A DNA stretch of 64,000 nucleotides from Dactylorhiza incarnata (GCA_033032865.1 JAWHQI010000004.1:25092001-25156000); one strand, 5' to 3'. Shown: positions 43,871 through 54,377, numbered from the stretch's first letter. The notes: generated by a model from the sequence alone, not told the origin. Program-made: numbers and translations.

Positions 43871-44622
43871 TAAAAAAAATGCCACTTTGTCAAGCTACAT
43901 CACGGTAAACAAAGCGCTTTTGGGAGGCAACCCAATGTTAACCTCTTTATTTTTTTATTTCTTTTCTTGTTTGTTTTTCTACTTTAATTCTGCAGGTGTT
44001 TGGCTGACAACCCTGTCTACCATCTAGGGAAGCCCTCTTCGTCCTTTAGTCATTCATTTTTTTATATTGTCATTTTTAGTTTATCCTTCACACTTAGTTT
44101 TAAACATTGGGGACAATGTTTAATTTTATGTATGGGGGTGTAACAATACTTTCTTTGTATTTTTTTAAAAATAATAATAATAAATTATATTGTTAATCTA
44201 ATAAAATTTAAATTTCTTGGAAATGACGCTTTGGGCTTGAATTCCCATCACAGCCTCTAGTACCTTACGAGCCCTTCACCGGGTTGACCTTAGGAAGTCC
44301 AAGAACTAAAAAAATTATTAAGGAATGTTCTTTTTTTCTTTATTTTTTTTTGTTATCAAAACGTCCTAGCTTGCTAAATTTGTAAGTTCTAAAGTAGACT
44401 TATTTTTCATATGGACTAAGAATGTTTTGTGCAAGAATAGTGTTTTGAAACTTATTTTTCAAATGAACACTTAAGGTTTTGAGCTAAATGATTGAATATA
44501 TTTGGGTGTTGTTTAAAAAGAAAAAAATTTCATAGTGATATGCGGCCTAGGTATGCTTATGCATACATAGAATGATCCCAACTATGAAGAAAAATTATGG
44601 GTATCAATTCAAAAGAAATATT
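43871..44622 (+). other. Athila 3' non-coding region
   Basis: T-rich; no gene. It contains AACATTGGGGACAATGTTTA (about 44104-44123), itself an inverted repeat and common before Athila 3' ends, and the second copy of the 74-bp repeat. It is cut by a copia LTR at 44623; the flank reads ATATT. Confidence 0.7.
44228..44301 (+). repeat. 74-bp direct repeat, 3' copy
   Basis: 72 of 74 bases match 27650-27723. Confidence 0.88.
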
Positions 44623-45872
44623 TGTTGGATTTTGTGGCGCCCTTAGAGGGGGGGGGGTGAATAAGGGCTTTTTTAATTTAAGATTTTTACTTAAGAATTT
44701 GTAAAACAAATTTTGCTTTTCTAAAAATCACTTATAAAAATTTTCAAACTATGAAAATTTTAAATTAATTCAAACACAAATTTCTAAGTTAAAGATTAAT
44801 CAACCAAATTTGTTTAATCATGAAATGCACATACAATAAAAATGATCTTAACAATGCTTAAGATCAAGGCACAAATATGATAATGAAATTATAACAATTT
44901 GAGTTTACCAATCCTTCTCCCAAGGATCGGAAGGCTATCACTTGTCTCTCCCTAGACCAAGCCCAAGCCTATCCTCTAGATCTTCCCAAGATCTAGACGT
45001 AGCACACAAGGCCACGATTTGCTACCAAGCCACGCAAGGACTTGGACACTCTGCACAAGGAAGCGATTTTCCCCTAAGCCACGCAAGGACTTAAACGTCA
45101 TGCACAAGGAGACGATTTCCCTACCAATACAAAGTGAAATGTATATAAATGAAAATACAAAATGAAATGAAGAACTCCCTAGAAATTCAGATCTCTGAAA
45201 GGAAGGTTGAAGCCTCAAGATGATCGTTAATGTAGAAGCGCGTCCGATCTCATCTTCAATCTCAAACCTTCTAAGCACAAATCGGAGTTGATGAGGTTCT
45301 GGTGCTCTCTGGTTCGTATGAACTCAAGAAAGGACTTAGAATACTCAAAGCTTGGAATGCACGAACAAAATGAACCAATTTATAAAAGATAGATAACGCC
45401 ATCCGTTATCTAGGTATCACCAAAATCCGATAGCTCCAGAGGTGCCACGTGTCCCATATATTCGGCATTTTTGCAGAGAGTGGCGATCGCGATTGAGTCG
45501 TTGTTGAGACGTGGGCTGTCAGATATCCGATAGCACTATCGGATATCCGTTAGCTTGCATAACTACTGTACGTCGTAGAGTTACGGGAAGATCGTGCACT
45601 GTCGGATATCCGATAGCTAGCTATCGGAAATCCGATAGCTCTAAAACGTTGAGTAGAGATCGGAGAACGGAAGAAATCATGCGCTGTCGGAAATCTGGTA
45701 CTGTTGTCGGAAATCTGATAGCTCCAATTTTTGGAAAATCGGTATTTTGCTCCAATTGCAAACATGTTATTCTTGCACCTGTTATCTGCACACCATTAAT
45801 CAAAAATAGGATCAAATACATTCAGGATTTGTTATTATCAAATTGGACGAGTGCGGAATGCATGCTCCAACA
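44623..45872 (-). repeat. 3' LTR of the minus-strand copia element
   Basis: 1250 bp on the minus strand, TGTTGGAGCATGC to ...AAATCCAACA. The poly-C CTCTAAGGGCGCC end is shared with family X. A TATA-like TTATAAAT is near 45378-45388. Its downstream half matches 63285-64000. Confidence 0.9.
45515..45725. repeat. CTATCGGATATCCGATAG palindromes in LTR
   Basis: Five or more copies, including CTATCGGATATCCG at about 45533 and TATCCGATAGCTAGCTATCG at about 45607. The motif recurs at 47128-47170 in the internal spacer. Confidence 0.85.
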
Positions 45873-45886
45873 ATCTCCCCCTTTTG
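45873..45886 (-). other. Polypurine tract
   Basis: The minus strand reads CAAAAGGGGGAGAT before the LTR start. Confidence 0.85.
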
Positions 45887-47369
45887 ATAATAACAAATCC
45901 TTATAAAAAGAAATCAAATAAATCCTATAGAGATATTGAAAAGTATATCATGTGTCTACAAGTGCGAACATATGATCTCCATGATCTCCGCCTTAATATG
46001 ATCTCCCCCTTAATGTTAGCTCCTTCTAAAAATATTCTCCCCCGACATATAAACTACCCCTACATGTATGCTCTGTGTATTAATTAAGTATTTTAAGTGA
46101 CTTAAGTGATTTCTTATGATCTTCTCCCCCTTTGATATTATCAAAAGTAATGAATAGAGATGAGGAAGGAGTATCATAGAGATATGGAAGAAAAATAAGA
46201 AAGAATATAGGGAAAGTTGGAGTACATTAGCGGAAGCTTTGTAAATGATATGATATAGAGATAAGAAACCTTAGAGATGAGGCCAAGCATTCTAGTTATC
46301 TGTTATCAATATGCATAAAGCAAAATACTTAACCATTATGAGATTCAAGTTCAATTATCAGAGAAAGACACATTAGCAGATTGAATATTGAATCGTTTCG
46401 GTCCAATTCTCATAAGAAGAAATTTTATAAATAACAATGAAGTGTAGTAGTGATACTTTGAGAAAGAATACATATGAATATATTTAAAATATACATGATC
46501 ATGGAATTGTTAAACATAACATAAATATACATAAAGCCAAACTTATGAACTTATAGAAACTTTGCAAGTATACATAGAAGGACCATTTTGTTTTTGCATA
46601 ACAAGACACTTTACAATTCTTTCCAAGGTGCTTAACCTCACAATGCTCATTAAGACTTATCAGGAGGCTAAGTAGTGTTTGGTGGAGGATCCTTTTCAAT
46701 TTTTTTAATTTTTTCTTTCAAATTTTTGGCAAAATATATGTTTTGCATTTGAATTTTTTTTTTGAATATTTATGTATGTAAAGGATCTCTGAATTCACTT
46801 GCATGCAAAAAATGGTAGAATTTGAATAAGTGCAAAGTAGCAAAGTTGAAGGTAGCATTTATGAATTGATTTTGTTATGTTAGAGCAATCATGATGTATG
46901 TATAAAATAAATTGTATTAACATGTATTTGCAAAGTAAGTGTTTGTGATCGCTCATTGTCATAGATAAAAGATTTCTTATACTTAGAGTCATGCGAAAAC
47001 AATTCTTAATTCCTATATGAAAGTGTCATTATAATGATAACTTAAGATTGAACATCATAATCATGTGTTAAGCAGTGGAGCAGGTAGTCGAAATGAGGAG
47101 GTTTCAGATTGAAAATGACTTCTGGGAGCTAACGCCATCCGATATCCTACTGTCTCCATCCGATAGCTTCCCAGCCCAGATCTCTCCTTAATTTTGTGAA
47201 CTTCTTTTATGAGACATTTTTATTAATGTTCTGTAATAATTTTTAATATTTGGACATGATTTATGTTGGTGAATGTCTATGTTTTGATCGTTTAAGATTT
47301 AGTTTTTCTTTTTAAAATGTATAGCTATTGTGATGTTTTTAATTTTATAGGTTATAAGTAGTGATATAA
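45887..47369 (-). other. Spacer between pol and 3' LTR
   Basis: No gene. It contains further polypurine copies on the minus strand (about 45985-46150: AAGGGGGAGATCAT, CGGGGGAGAA, AAAGGGGGAGAAG) and CCGATATCC/CCGATAGC palindrome words at 47128-47170. Confidence 0.7.
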
Positions 47370-47799
47370 TCATTGTGAAATGTCTAGGATTCCCAATTCT
47401 AGCCTAAGCATAGAAAAACGGGAATCCGATAACGGTTTGGTGAATATATCCGCTAGTTGATTATCCGTGCATATAAATGAAATTTTAATGTGGTTATTTT
47501 TAATATGATCTCTAATAAAATGTTGTCTCACATCAATGTGTTTAGACCTTGAATGATGGACCAGGTTGTATGTTAAATCAATTGCACTTTTATTATCACA
47601 CCATAATTCAATAGTTTGTTGTTTAATATTAAAATCTTCTAATGTTTGTTTCATCCAAAGAGCTTGTGCACAACAACTACCAAGTGCGATATATTCGGCC
47701 TCGGTGGTTGAGAGGGCAACAGAATTCTGTTTCCTACTCGACCAAGAGATAAGCGAAGGGCCTAAAAAATGTTAAGTGCCACTAGTGCTTTTCCTATCT
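47370..47799 (-). pseudogene. Copia pol, RNase H C-terminal half (cut off by the CACTA)
   Basis: The minus strand resumes pol after the insertion with RKSTSGT, SLISWSSRKQNSVALSTTEAEY, LWCDNKSAIDLTYN and [15 protein letters not shown] lies just after STSGT. Catalytic E and D positions are present. It ends at 47370. Confidence 0.9.
47797..47799. other. Left target-site duplication TCT of the CACTA
   Basis: TCT before CACTACAAC; repeated at 58607-58609. Three bases is the CACTA family norm. Confidence 0.88.
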
Positions 47800-47830
47800 C
47801 ACTACAACAAACTGCACCTGTTGTAAGGAC
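47800..47830 (+). repeat. CACTA left terminal inverted repeat
   Basis: Starts CACTACAACAAACTGCAC; pairs with 58576-58606 on the other strand. Confidence 0.9.
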
Positions 47831-47849
47831 TGAAATATAACTAAAACAC

Positions 47850-48120
47850 AGTTTGTTACTAATAGTTATATTTAGTAACAAATATTTTTTTTGTTACAAA
47901 AATGTACTTTTTTGTAACGAATATTTTAAAGTTTGTTACAGTAATAATTAATTCGTTACTATAACTGTAAGTATTTGTAACAACACTAATGTTACGTTAC
48001 AAATAGAAAACTTTTCTCACAATAAGTATCAATTGTAACCACATCATGAAAGTTTTTTTTGACAAAGACATTGTCCTTACTAATAGTAATATTTTATTAT
48101 TAAAGTTTTGTTACAAAAAA
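47850..48120. repeat. CACTA left subterminal repeats
   Basis: Ten or more TTGTTAC / GTAACGAA words in both orientations. Such clusters bind transposase in characterised CACTA elements; binding here is inferred. Confidence 0.75.
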
Positions 48121-48334
48121 TATATCATATTTTATTTTCAATTTTTGTACTATTTTATTATCAAAGTTTTGAATTATTATTAAAAAAAATTGTATGCGTG
48201 ACAGTACCCCGCCTCGATAGTGCTCTAACGCGGCGACAGTACTCCTACAGCTCGCAAACATCCATGCGCGGCTGTCGCAGATATGTGGTACTATTGCGAT
48301 ATGTATGTATTTTTGCGCGTACGGGGTTTTTTTA

Positions 48335-48625
48335 TAAATCTTTAACTTTTTATAAAAGTTTTTCTGCCTCTCTCCCATGCAGCTCTATCTCTCTCTCACA
48401 TGAATGAATTAAATATACGGATGAAAATTTTCCTCCATAAAATTTTGAACAAAACAAAACTAAAAATTAAAATATATTAAATGTAAAAATGAATGCAAAT
48501 TAATATGACATTAATTTTTTAATATAATTTTGGAATTAAAATAAAATCACGCAAGAACCCGCGTGCATGCAAATGCACTCTCGCACGCACGCAAATGCAC
48601 TCTCGCGCACACGCAAATGCACTCT
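48335..48625 (+). repeat. Duplicated block, copy 1
   Basis: Shares order and many words with 49075-49340: TATAAAAGTTTTTC, CATGAATGAA, GGAAAATTTTCCT, TTAAAAATGAATG, then CGCACGCACGCAAA. It ends in four units of about 22 bp containing GCAAATGCACTCTCG (48566-48630). Confidence 0.7.
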
Positions 48626-48779
48626 CGTGCGTGTAGATTTCCTTTTTTTGCTTGAGAGCTAGCGCGTATTGCATGTGTCGGGGCTCAAACACAGACACAT
48701 GCACACACACAGACACAGATAACCAAACACACAAACATCCATTTGAGAGCTGTAGCAATGTCTTTCAGACGTGTATAAA

Positions 48780-48960
48780 ATTTTATATAAAGTTTTTATA
48801 TAAAACTTTACGAGCAGCTCCGTACGGGCTTCGCCCTTGCTCGCTGGCTCTTAGCGGATTGCGCCGCATTCGAGCGGGTTGTGCTCGCATTCGAGCGGGC
48901 TGTGCCCGCATTCTACAGTACCCGGCCGGCGACGGCGGGCTTCACCCGCAACATATACAT
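48780..48960 (+). other. GC-rich patch with GCGGGCT/CGCATTCGAGCGGG repeats
   Basis: Three units of about 22 bp around GCATTCGAGCGGGCTGTGCC at 48868-48912, then a GGCGACGGCGGGC patch. No gene supported. Confidence 0.5.
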
Positions 48961-49074
48961 ATGAGTACTCAAAATGACCGTAAAAAAATATACATCAATA
49001 TTTTATAATTATTTATTTCAAAAACATTTATGTTTTAACAAAAAATCATTTTAAAGTAAGTCATTTTCAAAAGT

Positions 49075-49340
49075 TTAAAAACATTTTTATATAAAGTTTT
49101 TATAAAACTTTAAAAACCTCTTTATATAAGTTTTTCTTCCTCTCCCCCTCTCTCTTACATGAATGAAATATATGGAGGAAAATTTTCCTTCATAAAATTT
49201 TGCAAAAAATATATCCAATAATTAAAAACATTAAATTTAAAAATGAATGTCAATTTGACATTAATTTATTAACATAATTTTAGCATAAAATAACTACCGC
49301 GCACGGGCCCCGCACGCACGCAAAGACACTCCCGTGCGCA
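49075..49340 (+). repeat. Duplicated block, copy 2
   Basis: Diverged copy of 48335-48625, about 735 bases downstream in the same orientation. Confidence 0.7.
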
Positions 49341-49369
49341 TGTGTGACCATCTCCGAGCACAAGGGCAC

Positions 49370-49712
49370 GCACGGCGCGGGCTCGGGAGAATATTTTTGG
49401 CCCGAGAGAGTATTTTTCGGGCGGGCACGTGTTTTTTTCACTCGGCGCACGTTTTTTGTCCGAGCTCACGTTTTATGCCCAGTCGCACGTTTTACACTTG
49501 CATGCATTTTTGACCGGACGCATTGTCTCCCAAGCGCGCATTTTCGCTTGGTAGCGCGTTTTTACCCTGACACGCATTTTCGAATCATCGGCACTCATTT
49601 TCTCCAAGGTGTATTTTATCCCAGTCACGCATCTTTTTGCGGACGTGCATTTTTCACACAGATGCAAGTTTTTGCCAGAGCGCGCATTTTTCTTACAGGC
49701 GCGCGCGAGATG
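49370..49712 (+). repeat. Degenerate array of about 20-bp CGCGCATTTT units
   Basis: About 15 units, each with a CACGTTTT, GCATTTTT or GCGTTTTT core followed by a CC-G tail (for example CGCGCATTTTCGCTTGG, ACACGCATTTTCGAATC). Spacing varies from about 16 to 22. Long frames across it are by-products. Confidence 0.7.
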
Positions 49713-50104
49713 ACTAAAAAATATAGTAACATTAAAGATATCGCTAATTGTTTCACCAAACCCAGCTGCACGTACAGTTTCGTCATCTTCTCTTTTTTCG
49801 TCGACTTTGCCACGCCATCATGTTATCTCATTACACGTCATATCGATTGCTAGAAGACACGTGGTTTAATGAAAATAGATATAAAGAAAGTCATAAATAC
49901 ATGTCATATAGATAAATAAAACATGTGGTTCAATAATTAAGCTAACATTAATTACTTTTTAAATAAGATTGACTTTTAAGTCTAGACATAGACATGTATG
50001 TGGTACTATTGCGGCATAAGAATTTTCGCGTGCACAGGGTTTGCGAGCTGTAGGAGCATCGTCACATTAGGACAGTAGTACTATTGAGGCGGAGGTAACG
50101 TCAC

Positions 50105-50518
50105 ATTGGCACAGACGACACTGACAGACACAGACACCGACACACATACAGACACACACACATAGATAGACGACACAAACAGACATAGATAGATGGCACA
50201 TACAAACACAGACAAACAAACAAAGTCACACAGACACAAACACAGACACACATGCATGCAAACACAGACATAGGCACACAGACACCGACACACACACAGA
50301 TAGACACAGACACAAACACAAAGCTGGACACAAACACAAACACACACAGACACAAACACACACATACACAAACACACACATAGCCACAAAGACACACACA
50401 TACACACACACATAACCACGAACACACACATAACCACGAACACACACATAGACACACACGCACGGACACAACATGGACACAGACACACATAGACGCACAC
50501 ATGCACAGACACACATAG

Positions 50519-50553
<35 letters not shown>

Positions 50554-50770
50554 GACACAAACACACAGACAGACACATACACGCAAACACAGACACAGAC
50601 ACAAACACATACATATACATAGACTGACACAGACACACACAATCATATATACACACACAGTCACACACACAGACACAAACACATACACGCACACACGCAC
50701 ACACACAAACACACAGACATACATAGACACACAAACACACACATAGCTACAAACACACAAACACAGACAT
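50105..50770. repeat. CACACA/CAGACA-rich microsatellite
   Basis: About 660 bases of (CA)n mixed with CAGA, CATA and CAAA steps. It is open in several frames on the minus strand as Val-Cys repeats, which are not genes. Confidence 0.95.
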
Positions 50771-50868
50771 TAAATTTTTTTTATATTAGCTTCGCATTTT
50801 GAAAAGCTTCATTTTTAATCTGATCTTGCCATAAAAATATAATAGTTAATACAAAGACATTAAAATTA

Positions 50869-51285
50869 GGGTGATGTTAAAGGCAAACCAGAATTGGCTA
50901 TTGGAAAACCAATTTCTATGAGTTATTACGTGCCTTTTGAAAATACGTTTTGTACATGCATTTTTAGGAAAATTGTTCAACACAAAAATTGTTGATCTCC
51001 TCTAGATCTACAATTTTCGTGTTGAACACTTTTCGTAAAAATGCACGCACAAGGCGTATTGTCACTCTGATTAACTATAGTGAATTTCTTAAAAATACGT
51101 CTTGTGCGTGCATTTTTAGGAAAAGTGCTCAACACAAAAATTGTAGATCTCGATGAGATCTACAATTTTCGTGTTGAACACATTTCCTAAAACTGCATGT
51201 ACAAAGCGTATTTTCAAAAGGCGCGTAATAACTCTTAGAAATTGGTTTGCCAATAGCCAATTCTGGTTTGCCTTTAACACCACCC
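50869..51285. mobile_element. Foldback MITE (Tc1/mariner-like TA duplication)
   Basis: 417 bp, almost wholly palindromic. It begins GGGTGATGTTAAAGGC and ends in the near-complement GCCTTTAACACCACCC, flanked by TA. The terminal arms pair over 100 bases or more; two smaller hairpins lie inside (about 50935-51045 and 51075-51220), each built on ATTGTAGATC and GTGTTGAACAC words. Confidence 0.8.
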
Positions 51286-51289
51286 TAAT

Positions 51290-52960
51290 ATTATGGAGGG
51301 AACTTAAAAACTTTTCCCCCCAAAATTTACTCAGGGCTAATTTATTCCAACAATTCTCAATCTATATACTCCCTCTCACATTTAGGTCTCGCATCGGCTC
51401 TTTGCTCGCGCGATTCTCTCCTTCCCGGCGTGCACAGGCGGACAAATCACCAGCGACATCGTGAGATTCTCTTCTTCCATCTCCCAGCATGACTCGCGAT
51501 TCTCGCCTCCTTCGCCGATTCGCCTGTAGTCCCGAGCATCAGCCGCACCCGTCGCATACATTTCCGTCTCCATTTCCTCTCTCACGCTCGGAACTCCCCA
51601 GTGACATCAGATTTCGGCTCCTTCTTCGATGCTGAAATAGCCGCCTCGCCAATGCCTGTCGTCATCGTAACCCATCGTCACCGTCCGACAGCATTTCTTC
51701 CAAAGCGACGCAAAAAGACTACCTTTTGGCGGCGCTACCTCTGCCCTCATTTCTTCCCGGATCTAGGTCCTCACATTCGCTAGCACTGCAGGTATCTTCT
51801 TCGGTTCTTCCTTCGATTACCCTCTTCTTCTTTCGATTTTCTGGAGTAAAAAGTCAAATTTCTGATTCTACTCAGCAGAGCCATCATTTGGATCTTCAAT
51901 TTAGGGCTTGGATTTAGCTCCCAGTAATTTAGGGCTTCAATTTCTGATTTTTCTCTAGATGGAAGAATTAGAAGTTTTGATGATTTTTTGTTGCTTTTGC
52001 CTGTAGCTTTATCATTGTTCAGTTCTAACCTTGGCCAACCATGTACCAATCATGGATTAGTACATGATCTTTGTATTTCTTTATTTTTTGAAGTAAAAAA
52101 ATATGCACGCATCTCCAAGTCCTTGATGAACTTCTCCTGACATGGTAACCCATGATTTTGGCCTAATTTTGCACCGGCAGATGAGAAAACTGCTTGAGTT
52201 ACTTTGAAAGTACCAAAACAGGATTAAAAAGAAATAAAAAGATGACTGCAGTTGAGAGTACCAAAATGCTTTCTGTTGTCGTTACTTTATTCCCAAAGTA
52301 ATTAACTCCTCTACATTGCAGGCGCTGGAGGGGACGCTTGATCTTCATCATCTCTTCAACAAATTCAACATCATCTCTTCAACATCATCTCCTGTTCCCC
52401 TCGGTGTAATCTAGCTACCGTTCTCTCCTGTTACAAGTGCATGGAATACTTAATTCAGCAAGGATATATAATATCTGTCTGCGTCATGAGTAATATGCAT
52501 GAATTAATTAGTAAATAAGTTATATTATCAGAAAATGAGTTATAGAGCAGCAGCTAAGTTATCGATACAAAAAAACCATTCTTATTTTCCACAAAAACTA
52601 GTATTGCATGGGATGTGAGATGAGAAACAGAAGAATTGCTGGGCAAATCTCCTTTGGCAGAAAGTTATTTGCAACTCCAATATAATTTCTCTGCACGATA
52701 AATTATATTGGAGTTTGAGAATATCTTGATTATGTTTGCAGCCTCCTGCCTGCCAAAGCAGAGGAAGCCCATCTATTCTCTTTTCATTTCAGAACTTCTT
52801 TTGATTTGAAGGGAGAACTTCTTTAGCAGCAGCTGGGTAAAATGCCAGGCAATGCACAATCTCTCCTCGCTTACGGGTTGGAGGAATCAAAATTTCTGGG
52901 TGGTTTCTTAAGATAGCATTGTTTGTCAGTTTGCTTCATCAGTCTTGTTATTATAATGGC
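51290..52960 (+). other. Exon-like sequence inside the CACTA
   Basis: 51400-51790 is CT- and GC-rich like a plant leader or first exon, ending CACTGCAG then GTATCTTC, a good 5' splice site. 51790-52310 is T-rich and intron-like, closing with CTACATTGCAG then GCGCTGG, a good 3' splice site. No long reading frame or known domain is recognised. It could be the transcribed start of the CACTA's own gene or a captured host gene fragment. Confidence 0.4.
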
Positions 52961-53160
52961 AGATCAATTCAACTCTTTGTTCATATCATCACCTAAAAAA
53001 GTAGATGATTGTTTTACCCGGAATCAGCGATCCCCTCGAGTTGGTTTTCCGAGCCCTGGTGGTCTCCTATCACCTGGGTGGTCTTTCTTTCGTGCCTCGC
53101 GTGACTCCTCCCCTGGGAGGTCGCCGCCGCCCTTCTTTTTGGGCGTCCTTGTCCTCGCTC

Positions 53161-53820
53161 GGAGGTCGCCCCTTGGCGACCTCCCCCGAGGGGAGATCGC
53201 CCAGCCTTGGGCGATCTCAGCCCGGAGGTCGCCCCCTGGCGACCTCCCCCGAGGGGAGATCGCCCAGCCTTGGGCGATCTCAGCCCTGAGGTCGCCCCTT
53301 GGCGACCTCCCCCGAGGGGAGATCGCCCAGCCTTGGGCGATCTCAGCCCGGAGGTCGCCCCTTGGCGACCTCCCCCGAGGGGAGATCGCCCAGCCTTGGG
53401 CGATCTCAGCCCGGAGGTCGCCCCTTGGCGACCTCCCCCGAGGGGAGATCGCCCAGCCTTGGGCGATCTCAGCCCGGAGGTCGCCCCTTGGCGACCTCCC
53501 CCGAGGGGAGATCGCCCAGCCTTGGGCGATCTCAGCCCGGAGGTCGCCCCTTGGCGACCTCCCCCGAGGGGAGATCGCCCAGCCTTGGGCGATCTCAGCC
53601 CGGAGGTCGCCCCTTGGCGACCTCCCCCTAGGGGAGATCGCCCAGCCTTGGGCGATCTCAGCCCGGAGGTCGCCCCTTGGCGACCTCCCCCGAGAGGAGA
53701 TCGCCCAGCCCTGGGCGATCTCGGCCCGGAGGTCGCCCCTTGGCGACCTCCCCCGAGGGGAGATCGCCCAGCCCTGGGCGATCTCAGCCCGGAGGTCGCC
53801 CCTTGGCGACCTCCCCCGTG
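53161..53820 (+). repeat. 63-bp tandem array made of three hairpins per unit
   Basis: Ten full units and one partial; GGTCGCC starts every 63 bases from 53164 to 53794. Each unit contains three stems: GGTCGCC..GGCGACC, CTCCCC..GGGGAG and GATCGCCCA..TGGGCGATC. Units differ at only a few positions. All three plus-strand frames are open because 63 is divisible by three. Confidence 0.97.
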
Positions 53821-53884
53821 GGAAGTTTCATTAGGCTGATTCTGTTCTGTTTAGGTGATGCAGGTCCAGACGACCTCAGCGGTC

Positions 53885-53980
53885 TCAGCCGACGATCTCA
53901 GAAGGCCCAGACGATCTCAGAAGGCCCAGACGATCTCAGCAGGTCCAGACGATCTCAGCAGGTCCAGACGATCTCAGCGG
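53885..53980 (+). repeat. 19-bp tandem repeat
   Basis: Four to five units of GCCCAGACGATCTCAGAAG, the later ones with GTCCAGACGATCTCAGCAG. They share GATCTCAG with the 63-bp units just upstream. Confidence 0.9.
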
Positions 53981-54059
53981 TCTCAGTAGCGGTCTCAGGC
54001 GATCTCAGCAGTTCCGGGCAGCCCGTTACCTTCCAGATCTTCCCGTTCGGGCAGGCCCC

Positions 54060-54072
54060 TGCGTCTATAAAT
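54060..54072 (+). promoter_or_regulatory. TATA box of the Tat-like LTR
   Basis: GTCTATAAATAGAGG, directly downstream of the GATCTC repeats. Confidence 0.6.
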
Positions 54073-54377
54073 AGAGGGGTAGGGGTACCAGTTGGAGGAC
54101 TTTTGGAGAGCTTCCAGTTCCAGCCAGTGGTTAGAGCGGTCTCAGTTTTGAGTGACCGCCGAGACCGCCCGTCACTCTTTCCGGAGACCTCTTCGTCTCC
54201 CTCTAGCCCCTTTTTTCTTCAAATCTTATGCTGTTTCTTTCATACTTTTCTATTGTAACCTCAGCTGTAACTCAAGCTTTGTATCAATAAAATAGCCTTT
54301 CCTTCAGCTCAAAGTAACCAGCCACCCAACAGTCTCACCCCCCATCCCTCAGTTTCAGCGATCGTGGAGTTGGTACA

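Larger units (their letters stand above)
25858..44622 (+). mobile_element. Decayed Athila-type Ty3/gypsy element with two copia insertions
   Basis: A plus-strand element: 5' LTR, tRNA-Asp type primer site, gag, protease, RT, RNase H, integrase and a long 3' non-coding region with the TTGGGGACAATG word common in Athila-like elements. It is interrupted at 28444-30815 by a 5' copia piece and at 34209-42790 by a gag-only copia element. The 3' LTR is not in the window: a minus-strand copia LTR begins at 44623. All coding parts carry stops or shifts. Confidence 0.8.
48205..50095. repeat. Inner segment bounded by diverged inverted repeats
   Basis: CCTACAGCTCGCAAAC at about 48246-48261 is answered by its complement at about 50038-50054. 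Flanking words also pair: GCCTCGATAGTGCT with the complement GCCTCAATAGTACT, and GTGGTACTATTGCG at both ends. A nested transposon is possible. No gene inside. Confidence 0.45.
53000..54377 (+). repeat. Tat-like gypsy LTR inside the CACTA
   Basis: The left edge is uncertain. It holds a 63-bp array, a 19-bp array, a TATA box CTATAAATAG near 54064, a polyadenylation-like CAATAAAATAG near 54286, and an end ...GTTGGTACA followed by TTTTTGGTGCCAACAATG, which resembles a Tat-type primer site. No internal domain follows. A 303-codon frame starting at 52923 is a by-product of the array. Confidence 0.55.

Noticed and set aside
49370..49712. Possible CRISPR-like array
   Set aside because: Units are degenerate and unevenly spaced, with no constant repeat or unique equal-length spacers; the setting is a plant transposon.
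50081..50760. Two overlapping 219-codon minus-strand frames of Val-Cys repeats
   Set aside because: They translate a CA-rich microsatellite; several frames are open at once.
53161..53820. Possible CRISPR array
   Set aside because: The whole 63-bp unit repeats, so there are no unique spacers.
52923..53834. 303-codon frame with 21-residue repeats
   Set aside because: It is a by-product of the 63-bp satellite: all three plus-strand frames are open, the array lies in an LTR, and no domain is recognisable.
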